Below are positions 9,261 to 18,223 of a stretch of DNA of 64,000 bases, in pieces (the stretch's first letter is position 1; every line of letters starts with the position of its first letter). Made by a program: the position numbers and the translations under genes. The notes under the pieces are model-generated. The model was not told the DNA's origin. It saw only the letters and a program-made list of their open reading frames with translations, and did no database searches. The DNA is from Verrucomicrobiaceae bacterium (GTDB lineage Bacteria; Verrucomicrobiota; Verrucomicrobiia; Verrucomicrobiales; Verrucomicrobiaceae): positions 248,001 to 312,000 of the forward strand of contig JABTUN010000002.1 in the NCBI GenBank assembly GCA_015075365.1, read 5' to 3'.

Positions 9261-10367
9261 TCACCCCTGGCTGTCAGCCGCCACGACACGCGCCTCCTCC
9301 GGGTGAAAGCTCACATACACGCGCTCCCCACGGCCCGGCACGGTCCCGGACGATGCAAAGCGGTTGTTCGCCATCTGCACCAGCAGCGCCGTCTCCCCCG
9401 CCTGCACGACAAAGCGAAGATACGCCCCGAAATACGTCACATCCGTGATCGTGCCGGCCCACACGTTCACGCGCTCGCCCGCCTCCGGCCGCTCGCGGGT
9501 GATTAGCAGCTTCTCCGGCCGCACCATCAGCCGCGCCTGCTGCCCGGCGCTCAGCGGCAGCGCCGTGCACGCCAGCGGATTGCCCAACTCCTCGCAGGCC
9601 ACGCGCACGTAGCCCTCGTGCCGCACCTCCAGCACCCGTGCAGGCAGGAAATTCGCATCCCCGACAAACGCCGCCACAAAATGGCTGCCCGGCGCCTCGT
9701 ACAGCCTCGCGGGCGTGTCCACCTGCTCCACCCGGCCCGCGTTCAGCACCGCGATCCGGTCGCTCAGGCTGATCGCCTCCCCCTGGTCATGTGTCACATA
9801 GATGAAAGTCGTCCCCACCTCCTGGTGGATCGCGTGCAGTTCCCCCAGCATGTGCTGGCGCAGTTTCAGGTCCAGAGCCGCCAGCGGCTCATCCAGCAAC
9901 AGCACGCGCGGCTGGTTCACCAGCGCGCGGGCGATCGCCACACGCTGCTTCTGGCCGCCGCTGAGCTGTGCCGGGCGTTTCGCCCGCTGGTCCTGCATCT
10001 TCACCAACTCCAGCATCCGCGCCACGCGCTGCCGCGCCTCCCCGCGCTCCACCCCTGCCATCTTCAGCCCGAAGCCGATGTTCTCCTCCACGGAGAGATG
10101 CGGAAAAAGCGCGTAGTTTTGAAACACCGTGTTCACCGGCCGCCGCTCCGGCGGCAGCGTGGTGATGTCCTCTCCCTCCAGCAGGATGCGCCCCTCGTCC
10201 GGCCGCTCAAAGCCCGCGATCATCCGCAAAAGTGTCGTCTTCCCGCATCCGCTCGGCCCCAGCAGGGAAAATGACTCCCCACACGCAATCCGCAGCGTGA
10301 TGCAGTCCACCGCGCGCACCGCGCCAAAGCGTTTTGTCACTTTCTCGATCACCAGGAAGTCATCCAT
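9261..10367 (-). CDS. potA: Polyamine-type ABC transporter ATPase, PotA-like
   Basis: 368 residues, the normal PotA length. Walker A is GPSGCGKTT (about 38-46). The Q-loop is VFQNYALFPHLSVEENIGFG. The signature is LSGGQKQRVAIARAL (about 137-151), followed by Walker B VLLLDEPLAALD and the H-loop YVTHDQGEA. The C-terminal TOBE-type regulatory domain spans about 240-365. It is the first gene of potA-potB-potC. The ATPase binds the EAA loops of the two permeases and drives import. No potD-like binding protein lies downstream; a GreA-like gene converges there instead. Confidence 0.92.
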   Translation of the reverse strand: MDDFLVIEKVTKRFGAVRAVDCITLRIACGESFSLLGPSGCGKTTLLRMIAGFERPDEGRILLEGEDITTLPPERRPVNTVFQNYALFPHLSVEENIGFGLKMAGVERGEARQRVARMLELVKMQDQRAKRPAQLSGGQKQRVAIARALVNQPRVLLLDEPLAALDLKLRQHMLGELHAIHQEVGTTFIYVTHDQGEAISLSDRIAVLNAGRVEQVDTPARLYEAPGSHFVAAFVGDANFLPARVLEVRHEGYVRVACEELGNPLACTALPLSAGQQARLMVRPEKLLITRERPEAGERVNVWAGTITDVTYFGAYLRFVVQAGETALLVQMANNRFASSGTVPGRGERVYVSFHPEEARVVAADSQG

Positions 10368-10494
10368 GCGGTGCGGACACTAGGCCGCCTTGCCCGCCCG
10401 TCCAGAGGCCAGTCGCCGGAAGTCCGGTTCACCAGCAGGTCGAGAAGGTGCTCATGGACGCGATGCGGAGGCTGTTCGCTGACCAACGGAAAAA

Positions 10495-12333
10495 GTGAGT
10501 GGCTGGATGCGTTGTTTGCACGTGTCAAAATTCACCGTCGTCGCTCTCATCCTGGCTCTGTCGTCGCACTTGCTCGTGCATGCGGCGGAGCCTGCTGGCA
10601 TTGATTGGGTGAAGGCACGCCAGCACTGGTCCTTCGTGCCGCCGAAGACGCAAAAGCTGCCGCTGGTGAAGGACAGAGCTTGGCCACGGGGTCGTGTGGA
10701 TCACTTCATCTTGGCGCAGATGGAGAAGAACGACCTCACGCCCACTCGCGAGGCCGATCCGCGTGTTTTGCTGCGTCGCGTGTTTTTCGACCTCACGGGC
10801 CTGCCGCCCACGCCGGAGGAGACGCGGGCTTTTTTGGCCGATGTGAGGCCTGGAGCCTATGAGCGGCTGGTGGATGATCTTATCGGCCGTCGCGCCTTCG
10901 GCGAGCGGATGGCCTCGATGTGGCTGAATCTGGCCCGCTATGCCGAGGATCAGGCGCATCAGGTGGGAAACAACACCTCGCTCAATCTCCCCAATGCGTG
11001 GCGCTATCGTGACTGGGTTGTCGCCGCGTTCAATGCCGATCTGCGCTACGACGCGTTCATCGAGAAGCAACTCGCGGTGGATTTGATCGAGCCGCAGAAC
11101 AAGGCGGACCTGCCCGCGCTCGGTTTTCTCGGTCTCGGCCACAAGTTGTATGCCCGCGGCCGGCTCGATGTGCAGGCGGAGGAGTGGGCGGAGCAGGTGG
11201 ACACCGTTTCGCAGACCTTCCTCGGCCTCACAGTGGCCTGCGCACGCTGCCACGATCACAAATTCGACCCTGTCTCGACGCGTGATTACTACGCGATGGC
11301 CGGCGTGTTCGCCTCGGTGAAAAAAGTGAGCCTGCGGCCGGATGGCAAAGACGAAGACGAGAAGACCAACGCCGAAAAAATGGACCCCGGCACGCTGCAC
11401 ATCGTGCGCGATGAAAAGCCTCACGATCTGCCCATCTACCTGCGTGGTGATGTGGAGGCTCCAGCGGAGATCGCGCCACGCGGCTGGCTGCAGGTGCTGA
11501 GCAAGAACGAGCCCGTGAAGTTTCAGCAGGGCAGCGGTCGCGCCGAACTGGCGAAACTCATCGCCAGTGCCGAGAACCCGCTGACGGCCCGTGTGATGGT
11601 CAATCGCGTGTGGGACATGCTTTTCGGCCGCCCGCTGGCACGCACGACGAGCAACTTCGGCGCGATGGGAGACAAGCCCACGCATCCGGCGCTGCTGGAT
11701 GATCTCGCCCTGCGCTTCATGAAGGACGGCTGGTCGGTGAAGCGACTCATTCGCGAGCTCGTGCTCTCCACCACATACCGCCAAGGCAGCCAGGGCAGCG
11801 CCGCCAATGCGCAAATTGATGAGGCGAACGAGCACCTGTGGCGCATGAACCGCAAGCGCCTTCCGATTGAGCCACTGCGTGATGCGATCCTGGCTGCCAG
11901 CGGCGCTTTGAACCTCGAGGGAGGCCGTTCGCTCGACCTCAACGCGGCGGAGCATCACAAGCGCACGCTTTACAGCCAGGTCAGCCGCAAGGAGCTGAAC
12001 AAGACACTCATGCTCTTCGACTACCCGGATGCGAACGTGCATGCCGCACGCCGCTCGGAGAGCACGACGCCCACGCAGAAGCTCTTTGTGATGAACAGCC
12101 CCTTCATCATCGGGCAGGCGAAAAAGCTCGCGCAGCGCCTCCAGCAGCACGCCGGTGATGAGGCGGAGCGCATCCGTTTTGCCTACGAACTGCTGTTTGC
12201 CCGCGAGCCGCTGCCGGAGGAGATCGAGCTGGCGCGGAGTTTCCTCCAACAACCCGCTGAAGCCGGCCTGAGCACCTGGGAGCAGTTCGCGCAGGCGCTG
12301 CTCGCCACCAATGAGATGAGCTATGTGGACTGA
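10495..12333 (+). CDS. DUF1549/DUF1553 protein (planctomycete/verrucomicrobial cytochrome-associated family)
   Basis: 612 residues from a GTG at 10495; an ATG four codons in (10507) is an equally good start and gives a cleaner signal peptide (MRCLHVSKFTVVALILAL). DUF1549 covers about 50-260, with LRRVFFDLTGLPPTPEE and FGERMASMWLNLARYAED. A haem-type CARCH motif is near residue 247 in CARCHDHKFDPVS. DUF1553 covers about 340-600, with VMVNRVWDMLFGRPL and LSTTYRQ. These exported proteins are almost always paired with a DUF1501 gene, as here, where the two overlap or lie within 14 bp. The role of the pair is unknown; redox-linked degradation of complex carbon is often proposed. Confidence 0.9.
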   Translation: MSGWMRCLHVSKFTVVALILALSSHLLVHAAEPAGIDWVKARQHWSFVPPKTQKLPLVKDRAWPRGRVDHFILAQMEKNDLTPTREADPRVLLRRVFFDLTGLPPTPEETRAFLADVRPGAYERLVDDLIGRRAFGERMASMWLNLARYAEDQAHQVGNNTSLNLPNAWRYRDWVVAAFNADLRYDAFIEKQLAVDLIEPQNKADLPALGFLGLGHKLYARGRLDVQAEEWAEQVDTVSQTFLGLTVACARCHDHKFDPVSTRDYYAMAGVFASVKKVSLRPDGKDEDEKTNAEKMDPGTLHIVRDEKPHDLPIYLRGDVEAPAEIAPRGWLQVLSKNEPVKFQQGSGRAELAKLIASAENPLTARVMVNRVWDMLFGRPLARTTSNFGAMGDKPTHPALLDDLALRFMKDGWSVKRLIRELVLSTTYRQGSQGSAANAQIDEANEHLWRMNRKRLPIEPLRDAILAASGALNLEGGRSLDLNAAEHHKRTLYSQVSRKELNKTLMLFDYPDANVHAARRSESTTPTQKLFVMNSPFIIGQAKKLAQRLQQHAGDEAERIRFAYELLFAREPLPEEIELARSFLQQPAEAGLSTWEQFAQALLATNEMSYVD

Positions 12334-12346
12334 ACTGACCTCCAGC

Positions 12347-13720
12347 ATGTCACGCCGGGATGCCTTGCAGCGTCTCTCGGCCGGCTTTGGCGCGATCGGG
12401 CTTTCAGGCATGCTCGGCGCGGCTCCACGGCAGCAGATCACGCCGCGGGCGAAGCGTGTGATCTTCCTTTTCATGAACGGCGGGCCGTCGCACATCGACA
12501 CCTTCGATCCGAAGCCCGCGCTGAAGAAACATGAAGGCCAGCAGCCTTCCGGAAAGCTCTACAAGGCGCCGAAGACCAGCGGCTTCATGTCTTCGCCGCT
12601 GCGTTTCGAAAAGCGCGGCCAGAGCGGCATCGAGGTCAGCGAGAGCCTGCCGCGCCTCGGCAGCGTGATCGACGACTGCTGCGTCATCCGCTCGATGCAC
12701 ACGAACGTGCCGAATCATGAGCCCGCGCTGCTCATGATGAACACCGGCAACATCCAGCCGATCCGCCCCTCGCTCGGTTCGTGGGTGCTTTACGGCCTCG
12801 GCAGCGAAAATGAGAACCTGCCCGGCTTTGTCGTGCTGAGGCCCACGCCGAACATCGTCGTGGGACCGGCGCTTTGGAGCAATTCCTTCCTCCCCGCCGA
12901 GTATCAGGCCACCGGCGTCATCACCTCCGACATGGCCGTGGACAAGCTCGTGGCCAATGTGCGCAATCCCGAGCTCCCGCTGCCCGTTCAGCGCCGCCAG
13001 CTCGACCTCGTTCAGCGGCTCAATGGCATCCACGCCGCACGCCGCGAGCACGATTCCGCGCTCGAATCGCAGATCAAGGCGATGGAAACGGCCTACCGCA
13101 TGCAAACCGCCGCCAGCGACGCCTTCGACATCAGCAAGGAGCCGCCCAAGATGCGCGAGATGTATGGCGACACGCCCTTTGGCCGCTCCTGCCTGCTCGC
13201 CCGCCGCCTCGCGGAGTCCGGCGTGCGCTTCATCAGCGTCTATTACACCAGCAGCAACAACCAGCCATGGGACACGCACAGCGACCACTACAAACGCCAT
13301 CCCGAACTCTGCGCCGACAGCGACCAAGCATCCGCCGCGCTCATCAGCGATCTCAAACAGCGCGGCCTGCTCGATGACACGCTCGTCGTGTGGACCGGCG
13401 AGTTTGGCCGCACGCCCTACTCTCAGGAAAACCAGGACAAGAACAAGAAGACCGATCCGATGAAGCGTGGCCGCGACCATCATCACACCGCTTTCAGCAC
13501 GCTGCTGGCCGGTGGCGGCATCCGCGGCGGCCTGGCCTACGGCACCTCCGACGAGCTCGGCATGAACGCCGAGGAGAACCCCGTCCACGTCCACGATCTG
13601 CACGCCACCATCCTGCACCAGCTCGGCCTCGACCACGAAAAGCTCACCTACCGCTACGCGGGCCGCGATTTCCGCCTCACCGATGTGTTTGGAAAGGTCG
13701 TCACGGACATCCTGGCGTGA
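12347..13720 (+). CDS. DUF1501 protein (Tat-exported sulfatase/phosphatase-fold family)
   Basis: I prefer the ATG at 12347 (MSRRDALQRLSAGFG), because it places the twin-arginine signal at the N-terminus. An in-frame ATG at 12323 overlaps the upstream stop. The gene encodes about 457 residues. Diagnostic segments are FLFMNGGPSHIDTFDPKP, WTGEFGRTPY and GRDHHHTAFSTLLAGGG, which match DUF1501 proteins related to the alkaline-phosphatase/sulfatase fold. It forms a tight two-gene unit with the DUF1549/1553 gene upstream. The same two families recur at 60999 and 49233, but there they are separated by an island. Confidence 0.9.
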   Translation: MSRRDALQRLSAGFGAIGLSGMLGAAPRQQITPRAKRVIFLFMNGGPSHIDTFDPKPALKKHEGQQPSGKLYKAPKTSGFMSSPLRFEKRGQSGIEVSESLPRLGSVIDDCCVIRSMHTNVPNHEPALLMMNTGNIQPIRPSLGSWVLYGLGSENENLPGFVVLRPTPNIVVGPALWSNSFLPAEYQATGVITSDMAVDKLVANVRNPELPLPVQRRQLDLVQRLNGIHAARREHDSALESQIKAMETAYRMQTAASDAFDISKEPPKMREMYGDTPFGRSCLLARRLAESGVRFISVYYTSSNNQPWDTHSDHYKRHPELCADSDQASAALISDLKQRGLLDDTLVVWTGEFGRTPYSQENQDKNKKTDPMKRGRDHHHTAFSTLLAGGGIRGGLAYGTSDELGMNAEENPVHVHDLHATILHQLGLDHEKLTYRYAGRDFRLTDVFGKVVTDILA

Positions 13721-14431
13721 TCAGCGGTACTGCTCCGGCCTGTCCCACGGGATGATGGTGCCCGGCGCATACTGGCTGGGGCGGATTTTCTGGCCGGTGA
13801 CGCTCGGAGCGTCCTTGGCAAGCCAGGCGGCGACCTGGATGAGGCCCACCGTTCCGGAGGGATGAGTCTCAAACAGCGCGTGATCACCCTGCACCGTGCG
13901 GAACAGCAGCGGACGGCTCGTGGAAGCATGACGGTCGAGGATGAGGGCCCTTTTGGCGTCAAGGCGCAGGCTGGAGCGGCTCCATGAGGCGGTTTTGCCG
14001 GTCACCAAATCTTTGCCATCCACTCCCACAGCCAGATCGAGGGGCATGGGCGTCAGATTCTGCACGTGAATGCGATAAGCTTGCTGAGGGAGGCCGGCGA
14101 CAAAGATCTGACCGCCGCACTCCTGCATTTCCAACCACCTGCCGGTGGCCGCATCGCTGAATCCCATGGCGAGCGTGCCGTCTCCCATGACGGCGAGGTT
14201 TTTCACCCGAGCTGGCGAGTCATCCTGCGTGGCGAGCAACCGCCCCATCTGCTCCGGGCTGCCGTAGCACGCGCGGGCCACGAGATGTGGCGTGGTGGAT
14301 TGCTGGGCCTGCGCGGCGGCCTGGCCGTTGTAGATCAAAGCAGTATCCTGCTGCCAAGATGGCAGGAGGGTGTTGGGAGTGTTGCAGGAGGGAAGAACGG
14401 TAAGGAGCAAGAGAATCGAACGGAAGCGCAT
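13721..14431 (-). CDS. Putative lipoprotein, function unknown
   Basis: 236 residues. The N-terminus RFRSILLLLTVLPSC is a short signal peptide ending in a lipobox-like LTVLPSC, so the mature protein would be lipidated on Cys16. The remainder has alternating short beta-like segments (VGDGKDLVTGKTASWSRSSL-type turns) and no enzymatic motif. Its stop abuts the stop of the convergent DUF1501 gene. I do not recognise a family. An association with the DUF1501 pair is not implied by strand. Confidence 0.62.
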   Translation of the reverse strand: MRFRSILLLLTVLPSCNTPNTLLPSWQQDTALIYNGQAAAQAQQSTTPHLVARACYGSPEQMGRLLATQDDSPARVKNLAVMGDGTLAMGFSDAATGRWLEMQECGGQIFVAGLPQQAYRIHVQNLTPMPLDLAVGVDGKDLVTGKTASWSRSSLRLDAKRALILDRHASTSRPLLFRTVQGDHALFETHPSGTVGLIQVAAWLAKDAPSVTGQKIRPSQYAPGTIIPWDRPEQYR

Positions 14432-14497
14432 CGTGCCTGACGAGGTGGAAAGGGATTGTTTCTGGGGATTGAGGCTCGGCGAGGGGCCGACCTTCGC

Positions 14498-15148
14498 TCA
14501 ACCACGCGGGATGAGCTGGAAAGTAACACGGACAAGGCCGGAGACTTCTTCCACCGTGCGGCGGATGTCACACTGGAGCAACCGTTCGATCATCTCACAC
14601 TCCAGTTCCTGCACAATCCCATGCGCATCGGCGATGCTGCGCATCGGCAGGTGGTGTTCGACAAGGGAAATCATGCCGGTGGACTCATCCTCATGCACGT
14701 TGGAGAGGCAGCCGTCCGCCGTGCGCAGGCGGGCGAGCGAGCGGGCGCGCTTGAGCAGCGAATCCTTGCCTTCGAGCCGCTGCGCCAGGCTGTCTGTCTT
14801 GGCTTGAAACCAGGTGTAGAGCAGCTTTGCGGCGGCTGTCTCTCCGTACACCTTTTGCGCGGCAGCCAGCAGTTCGACCACCAGCGTGGACCCGTCCGTC
14901 GCAAAGAGCGGGTCCAACGCACGGGTGATGCGGTAGAGCTTTTCCGGCCGGCCGGCGGGCTTGGGACGACGCCAGGTGTCCAGCATGCCTTTTTTCACCA
15001 GTTCATCGCAGTGCTGCTTCACCCCCATGTAGCTCATGTTCATGGCCGTGCTCAGTTCCCCCACAGTCATGCCGGTGGAGCGCTTCAGCAGGTGCAAAAT
15101 GTCCACCACAGGCGTGTGGAGCATTTCGCGCAGCAGGGGGAGAACCAT
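14498..15148 (-). CDS. SufR/DeoR-like winged-helix transcriptional regulator
   Basis: 216 residues. The N-terminal winged helix VVDILHLLKRSTGMTVGEL followed by MSYMGVKQHCDELVKKGML (about 14-56) and GRPEKLYRIT (wing) matches the ArsR/SufR group of regulators. The C-terminal half has cysteines at positions comparable to the Fe-S ligands of SufR (DGCLSNV, ELECEMIERLLQCDI), but the usual CPF motif is not obvious, so Fe-S binding is uncertain. The divergent gene at 15295 (EboE-like) is a plausible target through the 146-bp intergenic space. Regulation of Suf genes is not supported by context. Confidence 0.72.
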   Translation of the reverse strand: MVLPLLREMLHTPVVDILHLLKRSTGMTVGELSTAMNMSYMGVKQHCDELVKKGMLDTWRRPKPAGRPEKLYRITRALDPLFATDGSTLVVELLAAAQKVYGETAAAKLLYTWFQAKTDSLAQRLEGKDSLLKRARSLARLRTADGCLSNVHEDESTGMISLVEHHLPMRSIADAHGIVQELECEMIERLLQCDIRRTVEEVSGLVRVTFQLIPRG

Positions 15149-15294
15149 GGGGGAAATGGTGAAGGGCGGAGTCGCTTTGTCGAATGCGGAAACGTGCCCT
15201 CCCTGGCGAAAAAAAATCCCCTGCCCTGCAAGATGCGCACAGGCTGTGATGCGCGCTTGCCTTCGCGGCGTGCCGGGGCTTTTTCACCGCCCTC

Positions 15295-16467
15295 ATGCGT
15301 CTTCATCACGACATCCATCTCGGCTACTGCACGAACATCCACCGCGGCGAAACGTGGGAGGAGACCTGGCGCGGGCTGAAGGAGCACACCCTGCGGGTCC
15401 GGGAGCGTGTGGCAAGCGGCAAACCCTACGGGATCGGCCTCCGGCTCAGTCATCAGGCCGCGGTCGAGCTCCGCGCGCCGGGAAAGCTGGCCGAGTTCAA
15501 GAGATGGCTTGACCAGAACGACTGCTACGTCTTCACCATCAACGGCTTCCCCTATGGTGCCTTCCACGGCCAGCGCGTGAAGGAGCATGTCTTCCAGCCG
15601 GACTGGACCACGCGCGAGCGGCTGGACTACACCTGCCTGCTTTTCGACCTGCTCGCCGAACTGCTGCCGCCGGATGTGAGCGGCAGCGTGTCCACCCTGC
15701 CCGGCTCGCACAAGACCTTCGGTGTCGGCGCGGATGAGCTGCGTGCCATCTTCGAAAACCTGCGCCTCTGCCGCCAGCACATCGAAAAGGTGGCAGAAAA
15801 AAGCGGGCAGGACCTTCACCTGGGCCTGGAGCCCGAGCCGCTCGGCCTTTTTGAGACCAGCGGGGAGACGCTCAAGTTCTTCGGCCTCTATCTCGACCAA
15901 AATCCGGGCGACAAGGACTTCTTCCGCTTCATCGGCCTGAACTATGACACCTGCCACCTGGCCATCGAGTTCGAAGACGCGGCCACGGCGCTGGACCGCA
16001 TCACGGGCGCCGGCGTCCGCCTCAGCAAGCTGCATTTCAGCTCCGCGCTCAGCCTGCGCCCCACGCCGGAGGCGGTGGAGAAGCTGCGCGCCTTTGACGA
16101 GCCGGTTTATTTTCATCAGGTCATCGCCAGCTACGGCCCGGAGCAACCACTGCGCCGTTTCACCGACCTGCCGGATGCGCTGGCCTTTGCCGCGGCGCAG
16201 CCCGGCCAGCTCGGGGACGAATGGCGCGTGCATTTCCACATCCCCATTCATGCGCAGCCCGGCGCGCCCTTTGACAGCACGCGCGCCCATCTGCTCGGTG
16301 CGATGGACTGGCTGGCCCGGCATCCGGCGAAATGCGGCCACATCGAGATGGAGACCTACACCTGGGAGGTGCTGCCACCGGAAATGCGCAGCGGTGATGT
16401 GGTGGACCAGCTCGTGAGGGAGTATGATTGGACGCTGGCCGAGATGCGCACGCGCGGACTCGCCTGA
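15295..16467 (+). CDS. eboE: EboE-like metabolite traffic protein (xylose-isomerase-like TIM barrel)
   Basis: 390 residues. The start HHDIHLGYCTNIHRGETW, the VFTINGFPYGAFHG segment and the LSTLPGSHK-type motif (SGSVSTLPGSHKTFG) match EboE of the ebo cluster, which in other bacteria and algae moves precursors of secondary metabolites across the inner membrane to the periplasm. Metal-ligand-like residues sit in LGLEPEPLG, NYDTCHLAIEFED and KLHFSSAL. No eboA, B, C, D or F gene is visible nearby. Only a SufR-like regulator is divergent and a ThiF-like gene convergent, so this may be a stand-alone TIM-barrel homologue. Confidence 0.72.
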   Translation: MRLHHDIHLGYCTNIHRGETWEETWRGLKEHTLRVRERVASGKPYGIGLRLSHQAAVELRAPGKLAEFKRWLDQNDCYVFTINGFPYGAFHGQRVKEHVFQPDWTTRERLDYTCLLFDLLAELLPPDVSGSVSTLPGSHKTFGVGADELRAIFENLRLCRQHIEKVAEKSGQDLHLGLEPEPLGLFETSGETLKFFGLYLDQNPGDKDFFRFIGLNYDTCHLAIEFEDAATALDRITGAGVRLSKLHFSSALSLRPTPEAVEKLRAFDEPVYFHQVIASYGPEQPLRRFTDLPDALAFAAAQPGQLGDEWRVHFHIPIHAQPGAPFDSTRAHLLGAMDWLARHPAKCGHIEMETYTWEVLPPEMRSGDVVDQLVREYDWTLAEMRTRGLA

Positions 16468-16473
16468 AGCGCC

Positions 16474-17226
16474 TCAACCTGCCCCGCACACCGCGCAGTC
16501 GGCGCGTTTCGGCAGCCGGACCTTGCGGAACTGCATGGTCTCCAGGTCCATCGACAGTAACTCACCCGCCAGCGGCCTGCCGATGCCCGTGATGAGTTTG
16601 ATCACCTCCATCGCGCCGATGCAGGCCGCGGTGCCAGAGACGGCGCCAAAGACAGGAAACTGCCGTTTCCAGGTCGGCGGCACCTCGGGCACATAGCAAG
16701 CCAGGCAGCCGGTCACCCCGGGGATGAAGGTGGTCACGCTGGCCTCCAGCGTGTGCATGGCACACTCTACCAGTGGCCTCCCGGCGCGGCAAGCCGCCGC
16801 GTTCAAGGCCAGACGCTCCTGAAACATCGGCGCGGCATCCACCACGATGTCCGCCTGCCCTACCAGCGCAGCGGCATTGGCATCACTCACATTTTCAGGC
16901 ACTCCAATGACCTCGCAGCGCGGATTTAGCTCGCGCAGGCGGCGGACGATGGAATCCATGCGCGGCTTGCCGATGTGGTCGTGGGTTTGCAGAAGCTGAC
17001 GGTTCAGATCCGCAGGTTGCAAGTCTCCGCCATGGGCCAGGACGAGCTTTCCCACGCCCGCCGCGGCCAGTTCCAGCGCCACCAGCCCGCCCAGCCCGCC
17101 CACACGCGAGACGAGCACGCTGGCGGCCTTCAGCCTGACTTGACCGGCCTCACCCATGCCGGGCACCCACATCTGCCACTCATAGATGGCCCTTTCTTCC
17201 TCGCTGAGACTCATGACTTCCCGCAT
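16474..17226 (-). CDS. ThiF/MoeB/HesA-family adenylyltransferase (E1-like)
   Basis: 250 residues. The nucleotide-binding loop is VSRVGGLGGLVALELAAAG (about 38-56). A conserved DLNRQLLQTHDHIGKPR follows (about 73-90; the Asn-Arg-Gln of MoeB/ThiF). Two Cys pairs for structural zinc are CLAC (about 174) and CAVC near the C-terminus. Such proteins adenylate the C-terminal glycine of a ubiquitin-like sulfur carrier (ThiS, MoaD) for thiamin or molybdopterin synthesis. Here no carrier or thi/moa gene is adjacent, so the partner is unknown. The loop reads SRVGGLG in place of GAGGLG, a mild variation. It is convergent with eboE. Confidence 0.85.
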   Translation of the reverse strand: MREVMSLSEEERAIYEWQMWVPGMGEAGQVRLKAASVLVSRVGGLGGLVALELAAAGVGKLVLAHGGDLQPADLNRQLLQTHDHIGKPRMDSIVRRLRELNPRCEVIGVPENVSDANAAALVGQADIVVDAAPMFQERLALNAAACRAGRPLVECAMHTLEASVTTFIPGVTGCLACYVPEVPPTWKRQFPVFGAVSGTAACIGAMEVIKLITGIGRPLAGELLSMDLETMQFRKVRLPKRADCAVCGAG

Positions 17227-17449
17227 GTATCAATGTTCCCTCCGTGGTCCAGTGAAAGCCGCGATTCAAACGGCCGGGCATCTGGTGCAGAAGCGGGAGT
17301 AGGAGCCAGAGCGGCCGTGAGAGAACACCAACACATGGATTCGGCTCAACGGCCACAAACTGCTGATCTTGCGCCCTTGAAGCGATGGAGAGGAAGAGTA
17401 GGAGGAAGAGATCCATTCCAAATCTGGAGCCCCAAATTCACCTTTCCCC

Positions 17450-18220
17450 ATGACCCGATTCCGCCCCTGCATTGACCTCCACGACGGCCGCGTGAAGCAG
17501 ATCGTTGGTTCCTCCCTGCGGGATGATGGCGCGGGTTTGAAGACGAACTTTGTCAGCGATCGAGACGCGGCATGGTACGCGGAGCTATACAAGCGCGACG
17601 GCCTCACCGGCGGGCACGTGATCCTGCTCGGCAAAGGCAATGAAGAGGCCGCGAAGTCGGCGGTTCGCGCGTTTCCGGGCGGTTTGCAGATCGGCGGCGG
17701 CATCCGGCCGGAAAACGCGGCGGAGTATCTCGACGCCGGAGCCAGTCATGTGATCGTGACGAGCTATCTTTTCGAAACAGACGGAACGTTCAGTGAAACG
17801 CGGCTCCAAAAAATGGTCGCTGCCACCGGACGCGAAAAACTCGTGATCGACCTCAGTTGCAAGGCCTCAGCGAAAGGCTGGACGGTGGCGATGAACCGCT
17901 GGCAGACGCTCACGACGCTGGAAGTGACGCCGGAGTCACTGCAATGGCTGGCGGGGCATTGCGCGGAGTTTTTGATCCACGCCGTCGATGTGGAGGGAAA
18001 GTGCGAGGGCATCGACGGGGCGCTGGTGAGCTTTCTGGGCGGGCATTCGCCGATTCCGATGACCTACGCGGGCGGAATCCGTCATCTCGACGATTTGAAG
18101 CGCATCGACGTGCTGAGCCACGGCCGCGTCGATGGCACGGTGGGCAGCGCGCTGGATCTTTTCGGCGGCAGCGGCGCCAAATACGACGAACTGGTGGTCT
18201 GGAACCGGCGCTCTCTTTAA
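17450..18220 (+). CDS. hisA: HisA of eukaryotic (HIS6) type: ProFAR isomerase
   Basis: 256 residues. It catalyses the Amadori isomerisation of ProFAR to PRFAR, the fourth step of histidine synthesis, in the cytoplasm. The key half-barrel motifs are RFRPCIDLHDGRVKQIVG (catalytic Asp in CIDLH), GGGIRPENA, VIDLSCKA followed by VAMNRWQTLT, and MTYAGGIRHLDDL. The WVAMNKWQTLT-like block and the C-terminal VDGTVGSALDLFGG are features of the fungal/plant HIS6 form and not of classical bacterial HisA. No other his gene is adjacent. A FAH-family gene follows 3 bp later, so the two are likely cotranscribed. Confidence 0.92.
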   Translation: MTRFRPCIDLHDGRVKQIVGSSLRDDGAGLKTNFVSDRDAAWYAELYKRDGLTGGHVILLGKGNEEAAKSAVRAFPGGLQIGGGIRPENAAEYLDAGASHVIVTSYLFETDGTFSETRLQKMVAATGREKLVIDLSCKASAKGWTVAMNRWQTLTTLEVTPESLQWLAGHCAEFLIHAVDVEGKCEGIDGALVSFLGGHSPIPMTYAGGIRHLDDLKRIDVLSHGRVDGTVGSALDLFGGSGAKYDELVVWNRRSL

Positions 18221-18223
18221 ACC

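Noticed and set aside
10525..12501. A 658-codon minus-strand open frame opposite the DUF1549/1553 gene
   Set aside because: The plus strand carries the recognisable DUF1549/1553 domains and haem motif; the minus reading has no family features.
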